Below, in pieces: positions 27,072-34,712 of a stretch of 64,000 nt of DNA. Position 1 is the stretch's first letter; each line of letters opens with the position of its first letter. The stretch is from the NCBI RefSeq assembly GCF_013373065.1, contig NZ_JABXIN010000004.1:26492-90491 (forward strand), in the 5' to 3' direction. The translations under genes and the position numbers were made by a program. The notes under the pieces are model-generated. The model made no database searches. It was not told the origin of the DNA and was given only the letters and a program-made list of their open reading frames with translations. Origin of the DNA: Algoriphagus sp. Its GTDB lineage: Bacteria > Bacteroidota > Bacteroidia > Cytophagales > Cyclobacteriaceae.

Positions 27072-28343
27072 TTAGATTCTATCAAATCCCAAATAAGGCT
27101 GCAAGACTTTAGGCATCTGAATACCATCTGGTCCTTGGTTATTTTCCAAAATCGCAGCTACGATTCGTGGAAGAGCCAATGCAGATCCGTTTAGGGAATG
27201 AGCCAATTGCGTTTTCTTGTCTTCACCTCGGAATCGTAACTTCAGACGGTTGGTCTGATACGTTTCAAAGTTGGAAACAGAACTCACCTCCAACCAGCGT
27301 TCCTGAGCCGCTGAAAAGACTTCCATATCATAGGTCAGGGCAGAAGTAAAGCCCATATCTCCTCCACAGAGTCGAAGTACCCGGTAGGGAAGTTCTAGCT
27401 TTTGCAAAAGCCCCTGAACATAGGAACTCATCTCTTCCAAAGCCTCATAGGATTTATCTGGATGCGTAATTTGTACTATTTCGACTTTATCAAATTGATG
27501 CAGTCTGTTGAGGCCTCTTACATGTGCACCCCAGCTTCCGGCTTCACGTCGGAAACAAGGTGTATAACCTACGTTTCGAATCGGCAAATCCTCTTCAGAA
27601 AGGATCACATCCCGATACAAATTGGTGATGGGTACTTCGGCAGTAGGAATCAGGTACAAATTATCAGCGGTTGCATGATACATCTGCCCTTCCTTATCAG
27701 GAAGTTGCCCTGTTCCATAGCCGGAGTCTTCATTGACCAAAATCGGCGGTTGCACTTCCAAAAATCCAGCATTCAAGGCTTCATCCAAGAAGAAATTGAT
27801 CAAGGCACGCTGTAATCGGGCACCTTTTCCTTTGTAAACAGGGAAACCCGCCCCGGTGATTTTCACGCCTAGATCAAAATCAATGATGTCATACTTTTTG
27901 ATCAACTCCCAATGAGGAAGCTTGTACTCACCCAGTGCTGGGATGGAACCATGCTCCAAAACCACTTCATTGTCTTCTGCGGATTTACCAGCCGGAACAG
28001 AGGAATGAGGGATATTTGGAATGGTATAAAGCAGTGCTTTTAATTCCTCTTCAGCCTTGGAATTTTGCTCATCCAGTTCTTTGATCTCTTGCTTAAGTTG
28101 AGCGGTTCGAGCCTTAATCTGTTCGGCTTCTTCCCGCTTTCCTGACTTCATAAGCATTCCAATTTCTTTGGAAATGCTATTGGATTCGGCCTGAAGCTGA
28201 TCTCGTTGGGTTTGGGTAGTCTTTCGCTGATCATCGAGTGCAAGCACCTGATTTAAAAATGACAAGGCATCTGGGAAATTCCGCTTTTGCAAGCCAGCCA
28301 AAACCACATCAAATTGATCACGAATATGATTTACTAATAGCAT
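27072..28343 (-). CDS. serS: Serine--tRNA ligase
   Basis: A 423-residue class II aminoacyl-tRNA synthetase that charges tRNA-Ser (and tRNA-Sec where present). Residues about 30-105 form the long antiparallel coiled coil that grips the tRNA variable arm. The catalytic domain shows motif 2, FRREAGSWGAHVRG, and motif 3, LNGSALALPRIVAAILEN. Its length is normal for bacteria. A -7 box lies 26 bases upstream and a terminator follows, so it is probably monocistronic. Confidence 0.97.
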   Translation of the reverse strand: MLLVNHIRDQFDVVLAGLQKRNFPDALSFLNQVLALDDQRKTTQTQRDQLQAESNSISKEIGMLMKSGKREEAEQIKARTAQLKQEIKELDEQNSKAEEELKALLYTIPNIPHSSVPAGKSAEDNEVVLEHGSIPALGEYKLPHWELIKKYDIIDFDLGVKITGAGFPVYKGKGARLQRALINFFLDEALNAGFLEVQPPILVNEDSGYGTGQLPDKEGQMYHATADNLYLIPTAEVPITNLYRDVILSEEDLPIRNVGYTPCFRREAGSWGAHVRGLNRLHQFDKVEIVQITHPDKSYEALEEMSSYVQGLLQKLELPYRVLRLCGGDMGFTSALTYDMEVFSAAQERWLEVSSVSNFETYQTNRLKLRFRGEDKKTQLAHSLNGSALALPRIVAAILENNQGPDGIQMPKVLQPYLGFDRI

Positions 28344-28368
28344 GAATACGTTTGGAAATTTTGAGGCA

Positions 28369-28376
28369 CAAAGATA
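28369..28376 (-). promoter_or_regulatory. -7 box for serS
   Basis: Minus-strand TATCTTTG, an exact TAnnTTTG match, 25 bases before the serS ATG. No TTG at the ideal -33 spacing was found. Confidence 0.5.
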
Positions 28377-28381
28377 AGGAC

Positions 28382-29155
28382 TTATCGGACAAAGACCGTC
28401 TTGGATACCGAAGAGAATGGTCCTTCCAACTCGGTTCCATCTTTTCTCAAAAGAGAGATTTTTACCTGATATTCTCCGGAAGGAAGGTTATCCACCCGGA
28501 CAGGTGCCATGTGATCAATTTCATAATGATAATCTCCCACTTCGATTTTTACCATCAGGTCGTCAAGTTTCATATCCCCTCCTAACACCAAAAAATCTAT
28601 TACCAGCTCATCCTCTTCTTCAACGATCTGCTGATTTCTGGGGAAATTGACTGCTAAGTATGGCTCTGCAGAATAGGGAAAAGGCCTAGAATCCCCAACC
28701 TGAAAATCCCGATCCACATAATTTCCGAAATTCTTCAAGGCAAATCCCGATTCATCTACGAGAAAGGCAACGACCCGATAAGTCCCCTCTTCCAATTCCT
28801 GCTGGAAAATCGGACTTCGATAGCCGATAGGATCATTATTATTTAAGACCATGAAGAGCTTAAACCGATTCGAGGCTTCTTCTTCGTAAGGATAATTTTT
28901 GATATTGAATTCAAAAGGAACTTTGCCAGGCTTGAAAACCTGATTGCCAAGGGGGGTATACAATTCCAAAATAGCATCCGGATAATCCGGCAGCTCTTCA
29001 TATTGAAAAAAGGCTACGTTTGGCCGGGTGCTGACTACCGTTGCTGAATCAATTTGGGCCGGTCCGACGACTTGCTCATTGATCTTCTTGCGGTTTTCGG
29101 AACAGGAAAAAACCATTATTCCCAAAAGGATCAGTGCGAACAGGTTTTTATTCAT
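28382..29155 (-). CDS. Lipoprotein of unknown function
   Basis: A 257-residue protein with a lipoprotein signal: hydrophobic stretch LFALILLGIMVFSC with Cys18. The mature part contains two or three beta-sandwich-like segments (LELYTPLGNQVFKPGKVPF, FLVDESGFALKNFGNYV, LPSGEYQVKISLLRKDG) that resemble secreted structural domains. I do not recognise a catalytic motif. The family appears to be a Bacteroidota cell-envelope protein; the role is unknown. It lies upstream of serS on the same strand but serS has its own promoter box. Confidence 0.75.
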   Translation of the reverse strand: MNKNLFALILLGIMVFSCSENRKKINEQVVGPAQIDSATVVSTRPNVAFFQYEELPDYPDAILELYTPLGNQVFKPGKVPFEFNIKNYPYEEEASNRFKLFMVLNNNDPIGYRSPIFQQELEEGTYRVVAFLVDESGFALKNFGNYVDRDFQVGDSRPFPYSAEPYLAVNFPRNQQIVEEEDELVIDFLVLGGDMKLDDLMVKIEVGDYHYEIDHMAPVRVDNLPSGEYQVKISLLRKDGTELEGPFSSVSKTVFVR

Positions 29156-29230
29156 AGTGAAGGATTTGAAACTAAAGGTATTATTTTTAGGGCAGAATTT
29201 ATGCTCATTAGTATCTAAATCAACTAAAAT

Positions 29231-30208
29231 ATGTCCATCCTTTTCGATGAAATCCCAAGCCTAGACTTAGCGGATTTCTTATCGGGTACTTCCGAACAGA
29301 AAGCGGCTTTCGTCAAGAAATTGAGCGAAGCTTACGAAAACATTGGTTTTGTTGCAATCAAAAACCACGGCTTAAGCCAAGACTTGCAGGATCGACTTTA
29401 TGCTGCTATTAAGAAGTATTTTACTCTTCCTGATGAGGTAAAAGCGAAGTATGAGCGGCCCGAAATCGGCTATCAGAGAGGCTATACCGGAAAAGGCAAA
29501 GAACATGCGAAAGGAAGAAATACAGGTGACTTGAAGGAATTCTACCATGTGGGTCAAGAGCTTTCCTTTATTCCTGATGAAGATCCTGTGAAAAAGGAAT
29601 ATCCAGCCAATGTTTGGCCAGAAGAAGTACCTGAATTCAAAGAAGTAGCAATTGAGGCCTTTCAAACGCTAGAAAAAGCCGGAAAAGCCATGTTGCAGGC
29701 CATTGCGATCAGTCTGGATTTGCCCGAGGATTATTTTGAGGATAAAGTGGCCTATGGAAATTCCATTCTTCGCCAAATCCACTACTTCCCTATCGAAAAC
29801 CCAGAGGAAGTCCCAGAGGATGCTGTTCGGGCTGCGGAGCACGGTGACATCAATTTGATCACCTTATTGATGGGTGCTAGTGCCGATGGATTGCAGGTCC
29901 TTCGGAAAGACGGAAAATGGATTCCAATTACCGCACTTCCTGATCAATTAGTGGTCAATGTGGGAGATATGTTGGAGCGATTGACCAATAAAAAACTGAA
30001 ATCTACGATTCACCGGGTAGTCAATCCCCCACGTGAATTAATGAACACCAGTCGTTTTTCGATCCCTTTCTTTATGCATCCGCGCTCAGAAATGGATCTC
30101 ACCTGCCTGGAAAGCTGCATCAGTGCCGAAAATCCAAAGCAGTTTACCGATGCAACAGCTGGTGAGTTTCTGGAGGAGCGACTTCGTGAATTAGGATTGA
30201 GAAAATAA
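29231..30208 (+). CDS. 2-oxoglutarate/Fe(II) dioxygenase, isopenicillin-N-synthase-like
   Basis: A 325-residue oxygenase with an N-terminal DIOX_N region (IPSLDLADFL to NIGFVAIKNHGL) and a jelly-roll core holding the facial triad: His and Asp in AAEHGDINLIT and His in STIHRVVNP, with the co-substrate Arg-x-Ser in NTSRFSIPFF. It should hydroxylate or otherwise oxidise a small molecule using oxygen and probably 2-oxoglutarate. No beta-lactam or other biosynthetic genes are near, so isopenicillin synthesis is unlikely. The chromate-type transporter begins three bases after its stop. Confidence 0.9.
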   Translation: MSILFDEIPSLDLADFLSGTSEQKAAFVKKLSEAYENIGFVAIKNHGLSQDLQDRLYAAIKKYFTLPDEVKAKYERPEIGYQRGYTGKGKEHAKGRNTGDLKEFYHVGQELSFIPDEDPVKKEYPANVWPEEVPEFKEVAIEAFQTLEKAGKAMLQAIAISLDLPEDYFEDKVAYGNSILRQIHYFPIENPEEVPEDAVRAAEHGDINLITLLMGASADGLQVLRKDGKWIPITALPDQLVVNVGDMLERLTNKKLKSTIHRVVNPPRELMNTSRFSIPFFMHPRSEMDLTCLESCISAENPKQFTDATAGEFLEERLRELGLRK

Positions 30209-30211
30209 GAG

Positions 30212-31408
30212 ATGTCAGTAAAAAGGGTCAGATATTACTTGTTTCTGAAGGACATTCTGGCCCTTTCTCTTACTGCTTTTGGTGGACCTCAGGCATTTTT
30301 GGCCATGCTCCTGGAGCGAATGGTCAAGGACCGAGCCTATATTACGGAAGATGAACTCTGGGAGCTAAATGCCCTTTGCAATATGCTACCGGGACCCTCT
30401 TCCACTCAATTAGTTTCAGCGATTGGATTTCGCGTAGGTGGCCCCAATTTAGCCTATTTGGCTTTGCTCGTTTGGATCATTCCCGCCACTTTAATCATGA
30501 CAGCCGCAGCTGCTTTGATTTATTTTTTACAGGAAAACACACCCGGAGCCCTCAATTTCGCTCGATTTATCCAGCCCATGGCGATTGGATTTATCATATT
30601 CGCCGCCCAAAAAACAATCAGCAAAATGGTTCAAACCACTGAGGCGATGGTCTTGGTGCTGATTTCGACCTTTATTGCATTTTTCTACAGCTCCCCCTTT
30701 GTCTTTCCTGTTCTGTTGATTATCGGTGGTTTAAGTACCTCCATCAAGTATAAAAAACAACCCAAAATGGAGCAAGATGCTCCTCTTCGAATTCAATGGG
30801 CTAATTTCTACCTCTGGGGAGGGGTTTTGGTATTTGCAGCGATTCTTGGAGCCTTGACCAAATACCAACCCGTGATTCTTTTTGAGAATTTCTATCGAAA
30901 TGGAAGTCTGATTTTCGGAGGAGGTCAAGTACTTGTTCCTTACCTCTACACCGAGTTTGTGGATTTCAAAAACTTCCTATCCTCGGAGGAATTCTTGACG
31001 GGGTATGCCATTTCCCAGGGAATTCCCGGCCCCACCTTTAGTATTTCATCCTTTGTAGGGGCGCTTTCCATGCGGGAATATGGACTTCTGGGGTTCCTTT
31101 CAGGTGGACTAATCGCTGCAGCAGGTATTTTTCTTCCCGGGATTTTCTTGATTTTCTTTGTGATCCGATTTTGGGATCAATTGAAAGTATATCGGCCGAT
31201 TCGAGCGGCTTTGGAAGGAATCAATGCAGTTTCCTGTGGAATGCTCATCGCTGCTGCCTATTTGCTTTTCGAGCCTTTAGAAGCCAACTTTATAAACATT
31301 TTCATGATCCTTGGTGCCTATTCCCTCTTACAATTCACTAAAATCTCTTCTCCTTGGATCATTTTGGGCGGAATTTTGCTAGGAATTATTTCGAATTTGC
31401 TGTTTTAA
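30212..31408 (+). CDS. chrA: Chromate transporter (ChrA/CHR family)
   Basis: A 398-residue membrane protein with two homologous CHR halves, each opening with the family signature: LTAFGGPQAFLAMLLERMV (about 18-36) and LIFGGGQVLVPYLYTEFV (about 233-250), plus PGP motifs (MLPGPSSTQ, GIPGPTFS). CHR proteins export chromate in some bacteria, but the natural substrate in most is not known. The tight pairing with a dioxygenase (three-base gap) is unusual and may hint at export of an organic or oxyanion product; that is inference. Confidence 0.9.
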   Translation: MSVKRVRYYLFLKDILALSLTAFGGPQAFLAMLLERMVKDRAYITEDELWELNALCNMLPGPSSTQLVSAIGFRVGGPNLAYLALLVWIIPATLIMTAAAALIYFLQENTPGALNFARFIQPMAIGFIIFAAQKTISKMVQTTEAMVLVLISTFIAFFYSSPFVFPVLLIIGGLSTSIKYKKQPKMEQDAPLRIQWANFYLWGGVLVFAAILGALTKYQPVILFENFYRNGSLIFGGGQVLVPYLYTEFVDFKNFLSSEEFLTGYAISQGIPGPTFSISSFVGALSMREYGLLGFLSGGLIAAAGIFLPGIFLIFFVIRFWDQLKVYRPIRAALEGINAVSCGMLIAAAYLLFEPLEANFINIFMILGAYSLLQFTKISSPWIILGGILLGIISNLLF

Positions 31409-31489
31409 TCAACTCAAGACTTCGGTCTAGGAAACAAGATTAAGCTCAGAGACGTTTTAACATTTCGAATCATTTCCTATCTTTCATTC

Positions 31490-32155
31490 ATGCAGGCCTA
31501 CGAATTCATCAATAATCTCATCCCTCCTCTTAAGCTGAACGATCAGTCAAAGATGGCTTTGAGCTGGATGCAGGAAATTCGTACCAACTTTTTACCTGTA
31601 GTTGATAAGGGGCAGTTTCTGGGCTTTCTAAGTGAAGAAACCATTTTTGATTTGAACAATCCAGAAGCAATTGTTGAAGAAATTACTTTAGAAAAATCAG
31701 CATGTTGGGTTTACTCCGATCAGCATATCTATGATGTTCTCCGGGTAAGCTCAGAGCAGGATTCAAATATTGTAGCAGTTTTGGACCGGGAAATGGCCTA
31801 TCTGGGGGTAGTCACTATGGAAGATGCTATTGCCGCAATTGCGGACAGCCTTTCTATTCAGTCCCAAGGTTCGGTTTTGGTGCTATCCATGAATATGACG
31901 GATTACAGTTTGGCAGAAATTGCGCGATTAGCCGAATCCGAAAACACCAAAATCTTGAGTTCCTTTATCAGCAGTGATCCTCTGGATGAAAACAAAATCA
32001 AATTAACGCTCAAGCTGGATAAACCTGAATTGCGGTATATTAAAGCTACGCTTGAACGATTTGGCTATAAGATTTTGGATCATTATCAGGAAGAACAAAA
32101 AATAAGCAGTGAGGAAGACCGAATCGGTAACTTGCTGAGATTTTTAGATATTTAG
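31490..32155 (+). CDS. CBS-pair and ACT-like domain protein
   Basis: A 221-residue cytoplasmic protein. Residues about 8-125 form a CBS pair (LPVVDKGQFLGFLSEETIF and NIVAVLDREMAYLGVVTMED), which usually binds adenine nucleotides. Residues about 135-205 look like an ACT-type ligand domain (SVLVLSMNMTDYSLAEIARL). No catalytic domain is present, so a sensing or regulatory function is likely. It sits three bases upstream of nadK and could tie NAD kinase to adenylate levels; that link is inferred from position only. Confidence 0.85.
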   Translation: MQAYEFINNLIPPLKLNDQSKMALSWMQEIRTNFLPVVDKGQFLGFLSEETIFDLNNPEAIVEEITLEKSACWVYSDQHIYDVLRVSSEQDSNIVAVLDREMAYLGVVTMEDAIAAIADSLSIQSQGSVLVLSMNMTDYSLAEIARLAESENTKILSSFISSDPLDENKIKLTLKLDKPELRYIKATLERFGYKILDHYQEEQKISSEEDRIGNLLRFLDI

Positions 32156-32158
32156 CGT

Positions 32159-33034
32159 ATGAAAATCGCGCTGCATGGCCTGACCTTAAAGCATGAATTC
32201 TTAAAAGATGTCCGGGCCCTCTTTAAATCATTGGAAAATCATGGCTTCGAAATTTTTGTCACTCAGCAATTTGACAGAAATCTCCGCATGCATGGAAAGA
32301 CTGGCTTGAAATTTCAAGTCTTGGAAAATCCAAAAGAAATGGAAGCGATGGACTTTCTGATTTCGATTGGAGGAGATGGTACGTTATTGGATTCTGTTTG
32401 TCAAGTAGGCTCCTTTGAAACGCCAATTCTTGGTCTGAATACAGGGCGGCTGGGATTTTTGGCTACCGTTTCTACTGACAAAATCGAGGAGGCAGTGGAG
32501 CATTTAGCCACTGAAAATTTCCAGATAGAAAACCGTAGTTTGGTTTCTCTTAAGACCAAAAGAAGGTTGTTTGAGGGTTTAAATTTCGGTTTGAATGAAT
32601 TCACTATTCACAAGCGGGATACATCTTCAATGATCACGGTTCATACCTATATCGATGGACGCTATTTGAATAGCTATTGGGCGGATGGCTTAATTGTGGC
32701 CACCCCTACCGGTTCAACGGGCTATTCTTTGAGTTGTGGCGGCCCCTTGATATCTCCAACGGCCAAAAACTTTGTAATTACACCTGTAAGTCCTCATAAT
32801 TTAAATGTTCGCCCAATCATTGTCTCGGATGACAGCGAAATCAGCTTTGAAATTGAGGGAAGAGCAGAACGATTTTTGATTTCACTTGATTCTCGTTCTA
32901 CCTCTGTTTCTTCGGAAATGAAATTTAAAATCAAAAAGGAAAAGTTTTTCGCTAAACTCGTCAAGCTGCCTAATTACGATTTTTTTGATACCTTAAGGCA
33001 TAAATTGAACTGGGGATTTGATATGCGAAACTGA
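32159..33034 (+). CDS. nadK: NAD kinase
   Basis: A 291-residue ATP-NAD kinase that makes NADP. It has the GGDG motif in ISIGGDGTLLDS (71-74), NTGRLGFLATV and the glycine-rich TPTGSTGYSLSCGGP loop that binds NAD. Length and motif order are normal. It is coupled to the CBS/ACT gene upstream (three-base gap) and is followed by the DUF6089 gene about 100 bases later. Confidence 0.96.
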   Translation: MKIALHGLTLKHEFLKDVRALFKSLENHGFEIFVTQQFDRNLRMHGKTGLKFQVLENPKEMEAMDFLISIGGDGTLLDSVCQVGSFETPILGLNTGRLGFLATVSTDKIEEAVEHLATENFQIENRSLVSLKTKRRLFEGLNFGLNEFTIHKRDTSSMITVHTYIDGRYLNSYWADGLIVATPTGSTGYSLSCGGPLISPTAKNFVITPVSPHNLNVRPIIVSDDSEISFEIEGRAERFLISLDSRSTSVSSEMKFKIKKEKFFAKLVKLPNYDFFDTLRHKLNWGFDMRN

Positions 33035-33136
33035 TCTTCCAGCTGATTTTAATTGAAAAATTGCTTAACAAAGATTAACCCGTCAGATACCAAGCGACGT
33101 TTTTTAAACGTTAGGTACTTCATAACTTGCATCGTC

Positions 33137-33886
33137 TTGAAAAAGGTAAATTTTCAGATTTCTTCCTTCCTGATTTTATTTTGGTTGCTAGGACTTTTGG
33201 GAACCACCCAAGCGCTAGCTCAGAAATATGAAATCGGAGGGGGTTTGGGTACCACCGCTTATACGGGGGATATCTTGAGAAAAATTGACCTGGACCATTT
33301 AGGTCTTCACGGCACGTTGTTTGGCAAGAGAAATTTTGACAATGTTTGGTCACTTCGGGTAGGAATCACTGCTGGTACGCTTCGGGCTACGGACAGTGTT
33401 CGACCTCTGGATTTACCTGCAGAACGAAGAGATGCCCGCTTTAGAGGTGGAGTTCTTGAAGGTTCTGCGGTTATGGAATTCAATTTCCTCGACTATTTGA
33501 GAAATGATTCCGAATTCTTCTGGTCTCCCTATGCCTTCTTCGGCATTGGGTATTCCCATTTCTTTATGAAGGGAAATACCTTTGCTTACAATCAATCTGA
33601 ACGCTACAACCTAGGTTCTGTAGTGATCCCTTTTGGTGGTGGAATAAAATATAGAATGAACGATCGCTGGACCTTGATAGTTGAAGCGGGAGTTCGGGCG
33701 ACCTTTACCGATTACATCGATAAAATCGATGGAAGCTCACCTCCCATACCCCGATTTGAAGATCCTGCCAATCCAGATATTCCCTTTGGGATTAACTTTG
33801 GTAACCCCTATGATAAGGACTGGTACTATTTTTTAGGGGTCAGTCTGAGTTACACGATACAGAGCACAAAATGCTACGCCTATTAA
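33137..33886 (+). CDS. DUF6089-type outer-membrane beta-barrel protein
   Basis: A 249-residue protein with a signal peptide followed by alternating amphipathic strands (EIGGGLGTTAYTGDI, VWSLRVGITAGTL, RWTLIVEAGVRATFTD, WYYFLGVSLSYTIQ), typical of a small outer-membrane barrel. I place the start at a TTG at 33137 (LKKVNFQISSFLILFW), which gives a clean signal peptide; the frame is open to another TTG at 33053, and no ATG is available. Genes of this family sit between nadK and uppS-bamA in related Bacteroidota, which suggests a role in envelope assembly; none is proved. Confidence 0.82.
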   Translation: MKKVNFQISSFLILFWLLGLLGTTQALAQKYEIGGGLGTTAYTGDILRKIDLDHLGLHGTLFGKRNFDNVWSLRVGITAGTLRATDSVRPLDLPAERRDARFRGGVLEGSAVMEFNFLDYLRNDSEFFWSPYAFFGIGYSHFFMKGNTFAYNQSERYNLGSVVIPFGGGIKYRMNDRWTLIVEAGVRATFTDYIDKIDGSSPPIPRFEDPANPDIPFGINFGNPYDKDWYYFLGVSLSYTIQSTKCYAY

Positions 33887-33968
33887 TTATTTGATCCTTA
33901 GGCTAAATAATTGGAAAAGAAATAGCATTTTTGTACCTCCAAAATCATAGGCACCCGGACCGGAAGTA

Positions 33969-34706
33969 ATGAAGGAAGTTTTAGACCTAGATCGAATCCC
34001 AAAACATATTGCAATCATCATGGACGGCAACGGCCGCTGGGCCAGAAAAAAAGGCGCCATGCGGATCTTTGGTCACCGTAATGCCATCCAAGCAGTAAAA
34101 GATGCCATTGAAGGTGCTGAAAATTTAGGTGTTAAATACCTAACCCTCTTTTCTTTTTCAACGGAAAACTGGTCTCGCCCTCAAGAGGAAATCAATGGAT
34201 TGATGGAGCTATTGGTAAAAACGATTACCGATGAAGTCCCAATGATGATGAAAAACAATATCCGTTTGGAAAGCATCGGGGATCTGGACAGTCTTCCTCC
34301 AACCGCCTACGATAAACTGATGGAGGCAAAAAAAATAACCTGTCAAAACGATGGATTGACGGTTATCCTCGCTTTAAGCTACAGCGGACAGTGGGAAATT
34401 ACCCAAGCGACCAAACGCATTGCTCAAAAAATCTCTGAAGGAAAATTGAAAGTGGAAGATATCAATCAACAGTTGGTAGCCGACCATTTAGAAACTGCCG
34501 GCATTCCGGATCCGGAATTGATGATTCGGACCAGTGGGGAGTATCGAATAAGCAATTTTCTGCTATGGCAATTGGCCTACACGGAACTTCATTTTACGCC
34601 CGTGTTATGGCCGGATTTCAGAAGAGAACACCTGGTCGCAGCCATTCTTGACTATCAGAAACGAGAGCGAAGATTTGGTAAAACCGGGGAGCAGATTAAA
34701 TCTTAA
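33969..34706 (+). CDS. uppS: Isoprenyl transferase (undecaprenyl diphosphate synthase)
   Basis: A 245-residue cis-prenyltransferase that makes the C55 carrier for peptidoglycan and other envelope glycans. It shows IAIIMDGNGRWARKKG with the catalytic Asp and the DGNGRW substrate loop, FGHRNAIQAV, LFSFSTENWSRP and the C-terminal IRTSGEYRISNFLLWQ plus WPDF. Note GEYRIS with Tyr where many enzymes have Gly-Glu-x-Arg; the Arg and Ser of this motif are kept. It is six bases upstream of bamA. Confidence 0.97.
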   Translation: MKEVLDLDRIPKHIAIIMDGNGRWARKKGAMRIFGHRNAIQAVKDAIEGAENLGVKYLTLFSFSTENWSRPQEEINGLMELLVKTITDEVPMMMKNNIRLESIGDLDSLPPTAYDKLMEAKKITCQNDGLTVILALSYSGQWEITQATKRIAQKISEGKLKVEDINQQLVADHLETAGIPDPELMIRTSGEYRISNFLLWQLAYTELHFTPVLWPDFRREHLVAAILDYQKRERRFGKTGEQIKS

Positions 34707-34712
34707 GTTTTG

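Noticed and set aside
29231..30208. Isopenicillin N synthase as a biosynthetic gene
   Set aside because: Only the superfamily resemblance is present; no peptide synthetase or other beta-lactam genes are near.
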